This document shows, piece after piece, positions 12,136 to 25,200 of a stretch of 64,000 nt of DNA. Each line of letters opens with the position of its first letter. The first letter of the stretch is position 1. The notes beneath the pieces are model-generated. The model was not told the origin of the DNA, ran no database searches, and saw only the letters and a list, made by a program, of their open reading frames with translations. A program made the position numbers and the translations under genes. The DNA comes from Haematococcus lacustris (lineage: Eukaryota; Chlorophyta; Chlorophyceae; Chlamydomonadales; Haematococcaceae). The stretch is taken from positions 10,427,433 through 10,491,432 of the forward strand of contig JASKMD010000029.1 in the NCBI GenBank assembly GCA_030144725.1. Reading direction: 5' to 3'.

Positions 12136-13841
12136 GGCAAGGTGGCGGAAGGCACACATATCAGATCTGCTCATACCATCACGCGATGCGCAGTGCGACG
12201 GGCGGTGGCCTTTGCAAGCAACTTGGGTTTCCCGTGACAATAAGGATTGTGTGACGCTATAGCAGCGGCCAAGGTATACATCAGGAGACCCCAACATGGG
12301 GTTGGTAATCTTCATGCAAGTACTCGCTACAGAGTGCACCGATTTCGATAGCGTTTGTTGCATTGGCACCTGCGAATTACTCCGCATCTACTGGCAAGCG
12401 GCGCGTTAATCCTTGCATCAGAGTCCATGCCGGCGCAAGCGAGCGCGGACACACCTGCTCACTATCGATTGTTCTAGTGGTGAGTAGCGGCACCAATGAG
12501 CGAACTGCGCTTGGCATCGAGCCTGAAGTACAATCTATGTTTAGCCCGCCAGGCTCACTCCGCAAGCCTTTCATTGGTGCAGGCGGCGTCGGAAGACCGT
12601 CAAGGGGCAAGTTACTGATCGACATTGCAAGAAACGCGGAGAATGTGCGTCTCTCTCTCGCCAGTCACACAGGAAAAGGGACCCCCATCCACAAAGTAGT
12701 ATGTTGTGAGCTGACCACTGCGACTTTTCAGACTTTCGATCTGTAACTCTGTTCCTTACTCAACGTCACAGCTGCTGGAGAAGAAAGCACGTCATTTCAT
12801 TGAGTAGGCTTGTGGGAACATACTTTGGCGTGACCTAACTTTGCCTTGCAGTGCTGACTAGCCCAACCGGACCACCCCCTGGCAGCCCCACCCCCTCCCA
12901 GCCCCAGCCCCACCCCCTCCCACCCCCTCCCACCCCCAGCCCCGCCCTCCTACCCCATCCCACCCCCTTCCAGCCCCAGCCCCGCCTTCCCCACCCCTCC
13001 CACCCCCAGCCCGCACTCCCACCCCCTCCCTGGGATCGGACCCAACCTACCCAGCAAGGTAACAAAGCAATGGCCTACACACCTTGTACTGCTCAGTTGC
13101 ATCTGTGGCGACTGTCCCTGACTGTTTGCAGGGGCTAATGGGCCACGTCGGTCGCGGCGGTCGATCGCGGCGAGGCCCGCATGAGCAATACACGCATGAA
13201 TTTGAATGTTGATATTTGAGCCGCCAGTGCGCTCAACACAATGCACGGGAATTAGTTAAACACGCTTCACCCCGTAGCTGACAGAGTGCTCTATCCAGGG
13301 ATGTGCGTAGCATAATTAGAAACCACGTGGCTGGGACGCGGCGTCGTTTTGATTACCAGGGGTAGGTTTTCTGTTAGTTGGGGACACCTGAGTATACAGC
13401 CACGCCTTTTGTTATCGTTGCAATTACTCCCATCGCTGCATGCGTTCAAATCAGTGAATTAGAGGCGATAGATCTGAAGGGTTACAGAAGGTTGCAAGGG
13501 TTACATGGTGCCATTTCCTGCGGCCGGGGCTCACACCTTCTTATCCATCCTCCCGTGTGCACACAGCGCAGCACAATGCGATTGAGTGCAGTGCAGTGCA
13601 AAGATTTTACATGGCAGACGCCGCCCTTGCATGTAGGTTGTGACACACAACTGGTTAACATGCCCCGTCATCTCAATCCACGCCAGAGGCCCAACGCACA
13701 TGAGCAGCAGCAGCTGCAGCATCAATCACAGCTGCGCAACCGCCACTCCCAAGCCCATCACTCCCAACCCACACTCAACAAATCTGAAGTCATCATGCAA
13801 GCCAGCCAGTCAGCCTACTGCACACTCCCAGGCGAAGGTGC
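12136..13841. other. intergenic, no gene assigned
   Basis: A moderate-GC stretch (12136-12840) with an unsupported open frame at 12363-12746, a C-rich (CCCCAGCCCCACC)-like block at 12850-13050, and AT-richer sequence up to the aldolase 3' end. No recognisable domain on either strand. The right part holds the aldolase 3' UTR. Confidence 0.4.
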
Positions 13842-15613
13842 TCAGTACTTGTAGCCCTTCTCATACAGAGACTTGGCTGCCTCAGTGGTGCCTTCGCTTG
13901 CAGGGTCGTACTTTCCGAGCTGGGCCTCGCTGTTGGCCTTGGCGCGCTTAAGCAGTGCCTCCTGGGCAGCTGCCACGTTCTCAGGCTTGCCCTGCCATGT
14001 CTTCAGCACAGAGTTCTGCGTGACATCAGCCAGCAGTAGGTGTCACCCCAGCCCAGCAATGGAAGGTAGCAGTGAGCAGGTACCAGGTGCAGAGCAGCGC
14101 AGCTTACTATCACGACTGAATACACGCTGACTGGCACTGGCTGGAGCTGCCAAGCAGGGGGGACGCTCAACCCCCCTGCTGGCCTCAGCAGCCTTGCCCA
14201 CCTGCAGAGCCCGGGCGTAGGAGAAGGACACGTGCCAGGGGTTGGGGGACTTGTTCATTTCGTTCAGGTTCAAGGTGGCCTCCAGCTCGGACTGGCCACC
14301 AGACAGGAACATGATGCCGGGCACAGCGGGGGGCACGCGGCGCTTGAGCAGCTTCAGAGTGTACTCCGCCACCTTGGTGGGTGAAGCGCGGTTGGGGCAG
14401 TCAGCGCCAGGCGTCACCATGGCGGGCTTCAGCAGGATGCCCTCAAAGAGCACCTGCAGGGTGGCCAGGCGGCAGGTGCTGACTGTCTTGGTGGGGCAGC
14501 CCCACACACTGGGGTCATTGCAGCAGCTGCAGCACTTGGGTTTGGGACAAACAGGCATGGCAGGTGGAAAGCTGCAGTGTGACGGCAGCATGTAGACATG
14601 GTAGGTGGGGAGCTGCGGTATGGCTGCAAGGATAATAACTCCTGGCATACATTGTGAGGTCCGAGTGACATGGGATTGGGTTGCAAAGGAGACAAACAAG
14701 TGGGGTTAGTGGGCGATACACCGGTCTCAGCACCCGCCTGCCCTCCCGGTCACAAACCTTGTTGTCAGCCATGTACTTGAAGGTCTCGGCCCACACAGCC
14801 TCAGCAACCTCCAGGGTGCGGTCGATGTCGTGGTCGCCGTCCAAAAGCACCTCGGGCTCCACGATGGGAACCAGGCCAGCTGCCTGGGAGATGGCAGCGT
14901 AGCGGGCCAGGCCGTACGCGCAGTCGCGCACGGCGATGGTGCTGGGGCCCTGGGGGATGGACACTACGGACCTCCACTTGGCGAAGCGGGCACCCTGCTT
15001 GTAGTAATCCGCGCTGCGCTTGTCCAGGCCATCCAGACCCATGCACCACTGCTCGTTGTTCGAGCCCGCCAGGGTAACCAGGCCCTTGTCGACCTTGATG
15101 CCGGGCACGATGCCCTGCTCGCCGAGCACGGCGACCATGCTCTTGCCAGACTTGGTGTCCTGGTACAGGGTCTCCTCAAACAGGATAGCGCCGGAGATGT
15201 AGTTGCCCAGCCCAGGTGCGGACAGCAGCAACTCGCGGTAAGCGCGACGGTTGTCCTCAGTGTTCTCCACGCCGATGGAGTCCAGGCGCTTGCCACAGGT
15301 GGCATTGGACTCGTCCATGGCCAGAATGCCACGTCCTGGGGTCGCGATGGTCTTCTGCACAGGGTGAATGAATGGCACAAAGGGGCAGTGATTGAAGCGC
15401 TGCTCCTAGAGCCCTGACCTCTTAAGGATTAGGCATTTGCGGCCTCGACATCTCGCAGATCAAGTATCAGATAAGGCTGGCCAAATCGCTGTTCGCACGC
15501 ACCGCGGTCTTCATCAGCTCCTCATCATACTTGCCAGCCCGGACCACCACAATGGACCTGCGGGAGGCCTTGGCCACAGGGGCAGACACAGCGCTCTTCA
15601 TTGCGAGGGCCAT
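13842..15613 (-). CDS. class I fructose-bisphosphate aldolase, chloroplast
   Basis: Calvin-cycle/glycolytic aldolase that cleaves or forms fructose-1,6-bisphosphate in the plastid stroma. Four exons join in frame: 15613-15503, 15354-14758, 14453-14202 and 14015-13842 (TGA), giving 377 residues, the usual length for algal plastid aldolases. Exon 1 starts with [20 protein letters not shown], a Ser/Ala/basic transit peptide. The mature part shows [51 protein letters not shown], the Schiff-base lysine region [16 protein letters not shown], and [12 protein letters not shown]. It ends in KGYKY, with the conserved C-terminal Tyr. All introns have GT-AG ends. The start is the ATG opening the transit peptide. 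No defects are seen. Confidence 0.97.
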
Positions 15614-16590
15614 GACGACTGCTGGATGTGGATGAGGAACTGCTGAAAGCGAACGAACCAGTGCTCAGAACGGCTTCAAGTCCCGCGCCACACGTCACAC
15701 GTTTGCTTTACATGACATACCTGCACTTGCGGTGTTTGCAGCGCCAGCCTACGGCTACAGGCTGGGTCACTACTGCGCAACCCTCCAGGAGCATGACCAG
15801 CACCAGTGACACATAGTGACACAAGAGCTGTGACCGAACACAGGCTGCGAGCTCATATTGTCAAGGCTACTTCTAGTGTGCCTACTGTCCACTTCAGTTC
15901 AGCCATTCTGGTGTGTGTGCCTGTAGCTAGAGCCCTAGTAGCTTCAACTCACACACATCCCCTTTGTGGAGGTTTCGCCGCCGCCACTTGCGCATGTGGA
16001 GACAGTTAACATTCTACACCCAACAACCGCAACATCCGTCCGGTGCGTCTTTTCTTTCTCGCCAATCAACATGTAATAACGCTCCGCATCAACAAATATC
16101 AAGACGCATACGTACCTGACGTACCTGACGGCTCCCGGCATGTGCTAGTGAAAGAAGTTACTCGGCGTACCTCCAAGGGGCAAACCTGACTAACAATGTA
16201 CAAGATAAGCATCAATGACCAGCACCGCGCGCTTGTTCTCAGCAAATTTCTCAAAACAGAGACAAAGGCGTCTCTCAACACCAGTTTAGCCAAGTTGCAA
16301 ATTACATGCCACAATCCACGTCACAATCCACAATGCCACAAGCCACGTCACAATCCACGTCACTGTCCCAGCCCCTCGAAGTGCATTTTTCAGTCATGTT
16401 CAATGACTCGTATGTACTGAACCTGTAAGGTGTTGAAAACAATCTCCTGCAGCATGAATCGATTGTCAGCCCTTCCCCCAGCATGACCCTCTACCCTGCC
16501 CAGTCTAGTCTCACTTCAAACATGAATGCATGCACTTCATGGCACCATTTCAGCAATGCCACATGGCTGCAGGGCGCTGTGTAAGCTGCC
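15614..16590. other. aldolase upstream region / BRX1 3' flank
   Basis: Presumed promoter of the minus-strand aldolase on the left and the BRX1 3' flank on the right. It contains an imperfect CACGTCACAATCCA-type tandem near 16310-16370. No coding sequence is recognised. Confidence 0.5.
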
Positions 16591-18770
16591 CTACTCATCA
16601 TCATTTTCGTTCCCGTCAGCCATGAACAGGTCCTCCATGTCACTGCGGGGCATGGGGTGAGCGCCCAGGTGCTGCTTGCGTGCCTGCTGCGCCTTGACCT
16701 TGCTGACATACTTGCCAGAGGCTGCCTTCTTGGCGGCTGCCCTGACCTGCAAGCACCACACCATATGCGTTGCTGTAGCACATCGCTGTAAGAGAGGGCC
16801 ACTGTTAGTGTTGATGCATACAGACCAGGTGTGCCGGCCAGGCCAATGTCGTCTCACGGCCACATGCAAGCCTGCCACACTTTCCGTCACTCACTGCATT
16901 GGGAGAGACATACATGGGGTTCTCGTACAAAGTGCGGCCTCCAAATGCGCCATCAAAGATGCGGATGGGGTTCAGGCAGAATCGGGGGCCAACCTGGCCA
17001 AGGTCATGACCGCACAGCTCAGCAGGGCAGCAATACAACACACGCCTGTGGTTCAGTACCAACAAGCCTGAGCTTGCATCGTGCTGCTGCTGCTGCTGCT
17101 GCCTGTGTGCTTTGTGGTGCTTTGCGGAGCGCTGATGCTGGTACACGGCAGTACATGGCAGTACAAGCGGCAGCCCTCACCTCCACCAGAGTGGCTGACT
17201 CAGGGTCTACCTTGCTCTTGTCCACTGGCACCACCACCTACAGCACCATCGACCCTCAACATAGGGACACAAGCCACGCCTGACCTAGAGCTGTGATGAG
17301 GATGCTTGCCTGCACAACACTGTTCTTTAAATGCCGCCCTCGTGCTCTATGCCACCATCACATGCAGCTGGCAAGTTATCCATGTTGTCCATGCACCTCT
17401 AGGGGCCAGGAAGGCGATCTGATCTGAGCTGGATCACCTGAGCTGAGCTGAGCTGAGCTGAGCTGAGCTAGCTCACCTGGTAGTTGCGGAACCACACTCT
17501 GCCGTCTGCCACACTAAATGCCAGCACATGGTCAAAGAACGGTTTGCTCTTGTGGTGCCGCTTGGGTGTGGCGAACACCTGGGTCAGCAGCTCCTTGATG
17601 AGCTGCAGATGAGGCTGCTCCTCAAACGCCTGTGAAGCCAGGAGCACGCCAAGTGTATCATGCCCAGATACTGATGGCTCCATGCCATGTCCACATCAGG
17701 ACACATGTCCTGTTCAGGCCATGCCTTCCTGATGATGGTCAGAGCTGTGTAGGAGTGTTGCTCCCACTCCGTTGCGCGAGAGAGTCAGTGCAGCCACACA
17801 GGACCACACGCCTACCCAGTCTCAGCAGCAGAGCACCTGCATGCCTCACCTGCCTGCATGCCTGCCTACCTGCCTGCATGCCTCACCTTGTGGAAGGACA
17901 GCACAGGCCGGGAGCCGCGCAGGTGGTTCCCGGACAGCTTCATCTCTGCCATGGTGTGAACTGTGGCACACAGAGTGAAGGCATGCTGCTTCCCAGCGGC
18001 GGAGGCAGCAATGGCAGAAGCAAACAGGCCACGAAGGCTTTGACCCAGTGTCTTAGTCCTACACATTGGACGCTGCCAGACTGGAAGACCAGGTGCTCTG
18101 GTCACACTCAGTGACCATGCCCTCCCTGACCTGGACCTGCGTGCTCCTGTGCAACATCATGTGGACAGACGAGCAGCTTGGCTTACTGTTTGCCACATGG
18201 AACTTGACAGATGGACCCTCAGGTGTCTTGGCGAACCACAGGTACAGGTCCATGCGCTTGCGCACCTCAAAGAACACTACACTGGTGCAGCTCTGCAGGC
18301 ACACACTAAGTCACACAATGTGAGGCTGCCTGTGCGCCTGCCAAGCCTCGTCAAGCAGCAGTCACCTTCATGTCTGCCACTTCATTGATGACATTGCGGT
18401 CTGTCTTGGTGTCGAGCTTGCTATCCTTCTTGCTGTGTGGTATCAATGCTATTAGGTCTGTCATCAAATGGCGGTATCTGCAGCGGGTAGGCATTGTACA
18501 ACATGCTGCTTAGCAAAGGCCCTGGTCAAGGCAATGTGCTGTCAGGTTGGGTATTATTGCAGGCAGCCTCCACCTGAAGGTGATGCCGCGTGTGGAGAGC
18601 ACCAACACCTTCTCCTTGTTCTTAAAGGCTACTGTCGAGCTGGGGGCAGGCGCTGCTATCACGGCTGTTGTAGCTACCATTGCTGATTGGATTGGGGGCG
18701 CTTCGGCACTGGCGGCAGCCGCGACGCCCACCCCGCCTTTACCTCGCTGCTTTTTGTTATGCTTTACCAT
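16591..18770 (-). CDS. BRX1: ribosome biogenesis protein BRX1 (Brix domain)
   Basis: Nucleolar Brix-domain factor needed for 60S subunit assembly. Eight exons join in frame with GT-AG introns: 18770-18574, 18477-18366, 18292-18187, 17960-17887, 17629-17477, 17237-17181, 16993-16895 and 16746-16591 (TAG), giving 317 residues, normal for the family. Family motifs in order: VLVLSTRGITFRYRHLMTDL, LIPHSKKDSKLDTKTDRNVI, VVFFEVRKRMDLYLWFAKTP, EGPSVKFHVAN, KLSGNHLRGSRPVLSFHK, ELLTQVFATPKRHHKSKPFF, VWFRNYQ, VGPRFCLNPIRIFDGAFGG, and an acidic C-terminus. The start ATG opens a basic stretch (MVKHNKKQRGKG). It lies head-to-head with the adenylate kinase 7-like gene, with about 500 bp between. Confidence 0.95.
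17435..17470. repeat. (TGAGC)n microsatellite
   Basis: Short pure GAGCT-type array in a BRX1 intron, next to the exon 5 donor. Confidence 0.8.
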
Positions 18771-19266
18771 CGTCGCGACAGTACGCCACAGTGCATTTAC
18801 CTACGCCTGAGCACTGTAGCCGGTAAAGCAACCACCTAAACTGAACTGGGCGTGTATGAAGGTTTGGGAGCACTGTACACGCTTCATCTGCTCAGTAGGT
18901 CTCTATGTGAAAGGGTAACGTTTTTGTCTACACCCCCACATGATAATCCTTAGATCGTGAGAAGGGAATGACCGGGCGCCGCAAGGCGTACATCTATCCG
19001 GCAGACAGTTATCTGGGGCAAAGCTTGGGTCCTGCTCTCAAAGTGCGCACATGTTGTTTTGACTATTGAACTGCGCAACGAACCCAATTGATTGGCTCGA
19101 TGTGATGTCGCGCAGGCTTCTGGGTTTGAGGTGTTAGGCGGGTGCTTGTCAGAACATGTGCCCGAATATTTGGAGTCAAGCTACAGGGTACAATTCGATT
19201 ACAGCTCTCAGCTGCACTGCACAGCCTGCTGCTGTTCACATAGCTCCACACAACTTGGATGCAGAT
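18771..19266. promoter_or_regulatory. divergent intergenic region, BRX1 / AK7-like
   Basis: Sits between the BRX1 start and the first AK7-like exon seen, so it probably holds both promoters and the missing first AK7-like exon. No specific motif is claimed. Confidence 0.35.
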
Positions 19267-22200
19267 CGGATCCCCTGCCGAGTCTGCAGCCAAGAAGCAG
19301 TTCTTGGCGCTCGCAGATGTGGTTGTGCATGAAATGCATGGCCACGAACAAGCAGCTCGCGATGCAGTGGTGCACATGAACCGGCAGCCAGTGAGTTTTG
19401 CCGGTGTATTATAAGTGATTAGCAATGTATCGTGCACCCTCAACAACATGTGCATGAGCACTGTGCATGTCTCAGGGCTCATCGCACATCCCAAAGGCTT
19501 GAAATTCACCAGCCTGATGCTGGGATAGGCTATCTACAGCCTGCTGCAGTTGGCCAGCTGTCAGCTAAGCATGTGATGCACACGAGGCGCAGACATACAA
19601 GTGTTTCCACCTTAGGCAATATCCCACCTCTACCCTACTAGCTTGCCTGCTCTCCAGCCCCTCATGGACAGCCTATCTCATGGCTCTTGCGCATGAGCCC
19701 CATGTGGCCGCCGCACCCATGCGCAGTTTGGTGGCCGCCACCAGCTGTACCTGGGCGTCTCCACCCCCCTGGTGTGGGCAGCCACCCGGCCTGCGCCACC
19801 CCTGGCCCCAGAGGAGGAGGCAGTGGGCCACTCTGATGCTGGGGAGGCTGAGGAGCAGGCGGGCCACAGCCCCATGACCACCCCTCCAGCCACCCTGCAG
19901 AGGGACACCGTGGCCAACAGCCAGTCTGCCACCTCCCGCCCTGTCAGTGCCGCCCCCTTGCTCCCTCCCAGCGCCAGCCATGCAGCTGTGTATGCTGCGG
20001 CTGAGGCAGTGGGCGCACTGACGGACAGGGATGCGGGCAGGCGGGCGCCCTGCCTCATGGCCCACAGCGTGCATGACCTGGAGCTGCTGATCACACGGTC
20101 ACAGCGTAAGGGCCGGCTGCGCACAGTCGTGGTGTGCCCTGGCCTTATGTATGGCAGGGGCGAGGATGACGAGCTGCTGCACCCGCTCATGCGCACAGCT
20201 TGGGAGGTGCGCGGCGGGCCAGCAGGAGGAGGCAGGGGAAGCTGGTCACACGTGGTCACACATCCCATGCAGTTGTGTGTGGCCGCAGGCTGCAACCGGG
20301 CTGTCATCTTTTACATAATCTACCTTTGTCCTTCCCGTTCTTCAGGGCATGTACTTTTAGCCTTGCCAATTTGCTTCTAGACGTGCTGCCTCCGCTCCAT
20401 GCTTTGCCCACACCCAGGTGACCACTCCCCTCATGGTGTATGCTGCCGGCTCCAACTACCTGCCCATGGTGCACGTGGCTGACGCTGCGGCCTACCTGGT
20501 GGCCCTGGCCTCGCCGCCAGGCGCCGGAGCCATTGGCGGCCTGCCTGACAGCCAGCAGTACCTCCTGGTCACAGACAGCCCTGGGCCGGGGCAGCTGGCA
20601 GGCGTCACCCAGGCAGAGCTGGCCAAGTTGGTGTCGGAGCGACTTGGAGACGGCAGGCTAAGGTGCAGCCCTTGCACTCTGCAATGCAGCACTGAACACG
20701 GCACCATGCTCAGCCCTGGGCCACACAGCACTGTGTTTGTGGCAGGAGTGTGGCAGACGGGGTTAGAACCCTGTCGCTGTCCTGAACCCTAGACCCTAGG
20801 TCCATGTGCACCCCAGCACCAGTCCCAGATCAGACTACACCAGGTGTGCCCAACTCAACTCAGCCAGTACCCCAGCGCCACGCCATGCCCCTACCCCTAC
20901 ACCCCCACCCCTCCATAAGTACACACTCTCTACTCTCCCCTACCCCCCCACACTTGAACCCAAAGCCCCTAGCACAATATGAGCTTCTGCCCGCCCAGCC
21001 CACCCTCCTGTCCACGCCACCCACCCTCCCGCTCACCCTGCCCACCCTGCCCTGCCTCCTGCCCACCCTCCCGCTCACCCTGCCCACCCCGCCCTGCCTC
21101 CTGCCCACCCTCCTGCCCACCCTGCCCACCCCCCTATCCTCAACTCCAGCTGCAGACCTCCCCATGCGCCCTCACCCGCCCTGTGTCATGTTCTGCTGCA
21201 GCACGCTGCCGGCTGAGGAGCTGCTGTTTGCCACCGGGCTGCAGTGCTGGACGCTTGACCTCAAGATGCTGCCCAGCCCGCTGCCCGCTGCAGCCGGCTA
21301 TTCCCCCACCTTCTCTGCAGGTCTGCGGGCCAACTTGGAGGGGGTGGTGCAGGACTGGTTGAAGGCCAGGGGCGTGACACCCCTGCGCATCGTGGTGGCT
21401 GGACCCCCTATGTCAGGTGCGGCAAGCGGGGCAGATGGTGGAGGGACGGGCAGGGAGGCATGCTGGACGGGATGGGCAATGTGACTTAGGTGTGCATGCT
21501 CCAGCAGTATATGCTGTCGAGGTCGACTCCGCCATGCAATACCACACCACTCTGCAATGCGTGTGTGTATGCTTTGGGTGGCTCTCAGCAGAGGGGGTTT
21601 TAGGCAAGCATGTGTTCATGTGTTCCAGCCTCCCCATTGCACTGCTGGCATGCAGCGCGGGCCGGGATGTGATTCCTGGGACTGCCTTCAAGCTCCACGC
21701 ACCAGCAGACCAGCAGCAGGGTTACCGAAGGGCAATCAGCAGAGCACCTGTACAGCCACAGCTTAGAAGGGCTCAGTGCAGCCCCAGGGCCAGCCTGACT
21801 GCCAGCCAGCTCAAATGGCATGGATTGACCATGACAGCTCACCAGTTTTACTCTTGTCAGCACCCATGCCCCTCCAAATACAACAGCACCTCCTTGCAGC
21901 GCACTATAGTGTTCCCTCAACACCCTGCAGCTTTCTCAACCCAGCCACCCAAGCTGAGGCGGTCTGCAGCACTCTTACCCATGCATGCCCCTGTGCATTT
22001 CCAGTGAGGCAGCAGCAGCAAGGAGGCCTGGAAAAGGCCTGCACAGAGGGGCACACAAGGAGCCACGGCGCCGCATGCAGGCATGCGGTTGCTACAACAG
22101 GGTGGCTGCCCCTGCCCCTCCTCAGGCAAATCAGTGCTGGCCGCACGGCTGGCTGCTGCCTATGGCCTGCCCTGTGTCTGTGCCCAAGACTTGCTGACAG

Positions 22201-25200
22201 AGGCGGCACTGCTGGCACCAGAGGATGCCAAGGTGAGAGTCTGTGAGCCCTAGACCTACCCCCTGATGCTGGTCACGGAAGCTGCAGAGAAGCTGGCAAG
22301 GATGGCAGAGCTGCTGCGGGGTAGTTCGGTTGCAATAGCCGAGCCTCTTCCCCTGTGCTGCTGCTGCTGCCTCTGTGCTGATGCTGCTGATGCTGTGGTG
22401 TCATGACAGCCTGCCACACCTCCCAGCCAGGCTGACGGGCCTAGCTGCAGGTTGAGCTGACATATCAGCATTGCTTCATCTTGCTGCCCACCAATTTGCC
22501 TTCCTAACTGCTACCACTACAGCCCAACTGCCCTACTTAACATCTAACATGGTGTTGTCTGTGAGTAATCTCACTCAGCTACAGTTCAACTGTGGTTTCA
22601 TATACCAACCAAGGAGGTGTTCCCTGAAAGGAGTGGAGGCCTGAAAGGCTTCCTTTCAGCCCTCTTGTCCCTCACTAGGGCCTCCATTTCAGCTGGATCA
22701 GAAGTACCCACTAGCAGCCACTAGCAGCTACTAACTGACCCGACTCAAACAGTGTTATTGGGCTGTGTGGAGTGTTGAGCCTACCACCTACATTATTGCC
22801 TGACCCGAGGGCTATCGTGTAGAGTTGGCATGACCTGCATGTACTGATTGTAAGCTGATGACAGCTCAGATGGGGGGACACACACACTACTGTGCCTCAG
22901 CAGGCTGCTGCTGCTGCTCCTGGGCCTTGGGGGGCTTGTCTCGCAGCCGCATGTAGCCCAGGCCAGGATACTCCTTGCCCTTGGCTGGCAGAGCTCCCTG
23001 GTCTGGCCAGTAGCACAGCTCCAGCGGCCGCCACCTGCTCTCCCCAATGCGCTGCATGTTCAATGCTGCATTGCGGTCTCTGTCCAGCCACCTGCCTGGC
23101 TGTGGTGCTGGCTTGGCTTTGGCAGCCTTGCCCTTGCCCTTGCCCTTAATGGGCTCAGCTGCCGGCTTGCTGCGCTTGGCTGGAGGGGGAGTGCTGGGCC
23201 CTGGCTCTGAGGCTGCTGGCTGTGTGGCTGCCTGGCTGCTGCGTGGGGCCTGTGGGGGCTTGCGGGGGGCCACTACAGGGCACCACATCAGGCCCCGCAC
23301 TGGCTGGCCACGCTCCTGGCTCCAGGCTAGGCGCACCAGGCGGGGTTCCACCTGCCCTGCTGGGGGCTTCCAGCCTGCAGGCCTTGTGGCACTGAGTGTG
23401 TTCAGCTCCACCTCACAGGGCTGCTTGCCATTCACTGCTGAGCTGACCCGGCTGGTGCGGTGCTCATCCACAAGCACCACCCTGCCCCGCCGCTGGCCTG
23501 CGTCCCTGGGCCTGCACACCACCTTGCGGCAGGCTTCCTTTCAGCCCAGGCTGTAGTTATGGGCTGCTGCCTTCACAGCTCAGCTACTCTCCTCCTCAGT
23601 CAGGTCCTGTCAGATGAAGCCGTGCTGGTGCTGTTGGTAGCGGGGTTGGCAGGAGGTATGCCCCTGACGCCATGTGGTCATCACTCTGGAAACATCGCCT
23701 AATCACCTGTTGCCATGTCAATGTCCTGATGTCGCTGGCGGCTGTGTGTGAGACACCAGGCGCTGGCTGCTGAGATGTCGGGAAAAGAGCCACGAGCCAG
23801 CAACCGTAGCATGTCCCTGCTGGCCCGTGCCCTGCTGAGCAACAGCAAGGGGCGACTGAACAGGTGAGGCTCCTAGGTTCAGCCCCAGCCCTACTTGTAC
23901 AATGCAGCTCGTGGGCAAAGCAGCCTGGGCCTCCTCTACCTGCTCCTCCTCCTACTCTACCCACCCCCTCACGAGTCCGTATACTCACCACTAACGAGTG
24001 ACCCACTCCTTAGACCCACCACCCCCTCACGAGTCCGTATACTCACCACTAACGAGTGACCCACTCCTTAGACCCACCACCCCCTCACGAGTCCGTATAC
24101 TCACCACTCACGAGTGACCCACTCCTTAGACCCACCACCCCCTCACGAGTCCGTATACTCACCACTCACGAGTGACCCACTCCTTAGACCCACCACCCCC
24201 TCACGAGTCCTTACATTCACCCTCTTACTATGTAGGCAGGTCTTATTGCCACCGTTCGCTGACTCCGCCAATGCTGCTGCGAGCCCAACAGCAGCGATGG
24301 CGGCTCACTGCCTGCAGTTGTAGCTATTGACCGGACCCCAAGGCAGCACCCTGCTCCAATCCCCCACGTTCTGGCCTCCCTGCTTCCATGTGAATGGTGA
24401 ACGCCCTCTGCCTGCTGCCAGATGCTGGTCTGGGCCTTGCCTGGCAGGGGCTACGTGCTTGACGGCTGGCCTCGCAGCGGCGCAGCCGCCAAGTGGATGT
24501 TCATGAGTGTGGAGCCCATGACTGCTGAGGAGCTGGCAGAGCGGCACAAGGTGGATTACACAGCCCTGCACACACTCCAGCATTACACAGCCCTGCACAC
24601 ACTCCAGCATTACACAGCCCTGCACACAGCGCATGATGAACGACAGGGGCGGCACCCTAGAGAGCTACACAGTGACCGGGGCAGCTGAGCGCACCAAAGT
24701 TGCAGCAGGCCATGCACTGCGCATTGTGAGCTACGGCGCTACAGCGCTGGCAGTGTTTGCTTACGCAGCACATTGGCAAATGCCATATGAGGTTGAAAAC
24801 AACAGCCCAGGGCGTGTGTGCCTGGCAGGGGCTGCTGCTGACTGGGTCCCCAGGCTGGGGCTGAGGGCTGCTGTGCTTTTGCCTCCTGGCTGCTATGCTC
24901 AGGACGAAGCCTTTGCGCGAGGTGCCAGCCCATCCAAAGGCGGCAAGGACAAAGGTAAGCCGGGTTTGCTTGGCTCGTGTAAACAGCAGCAGCACCATCA
25001 TTGCCACATGGCATGGCGCATACTTAAGCATGGAACATGATCACACTTCACCCACCATCAGCACCACTGTGTAACGCAAATTTGACTCATCCTGCCTGCC
25101 TGCCTGCCACGCTCTGCCTTACTCTGCCCTGCCATGCAAAGCCAAACCGAGCGTGAAGAAGGACGGTGGGCTGAAGAAGGGGGTGCCTGGCTCTGAGCCC

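Noticed and set aside
12363..12746. 127-codon open frame between the LINE microcopy and aldolase
   Set aside because: No recognisable motif, no supporting splice or homology signal, and an overlapping antisense frame of similar quality.
14830..15417. 195-codon plus-strand frame over the aldolase
   Set aside because: Antisense shadow of a high-GC aldolase exon with no domain of its own.
17772..18386. Several plus-strand frames across BRX1
   Set aside because: Antisense shadows; the minus-strand exons give a continuous Brix protein with matching phases.
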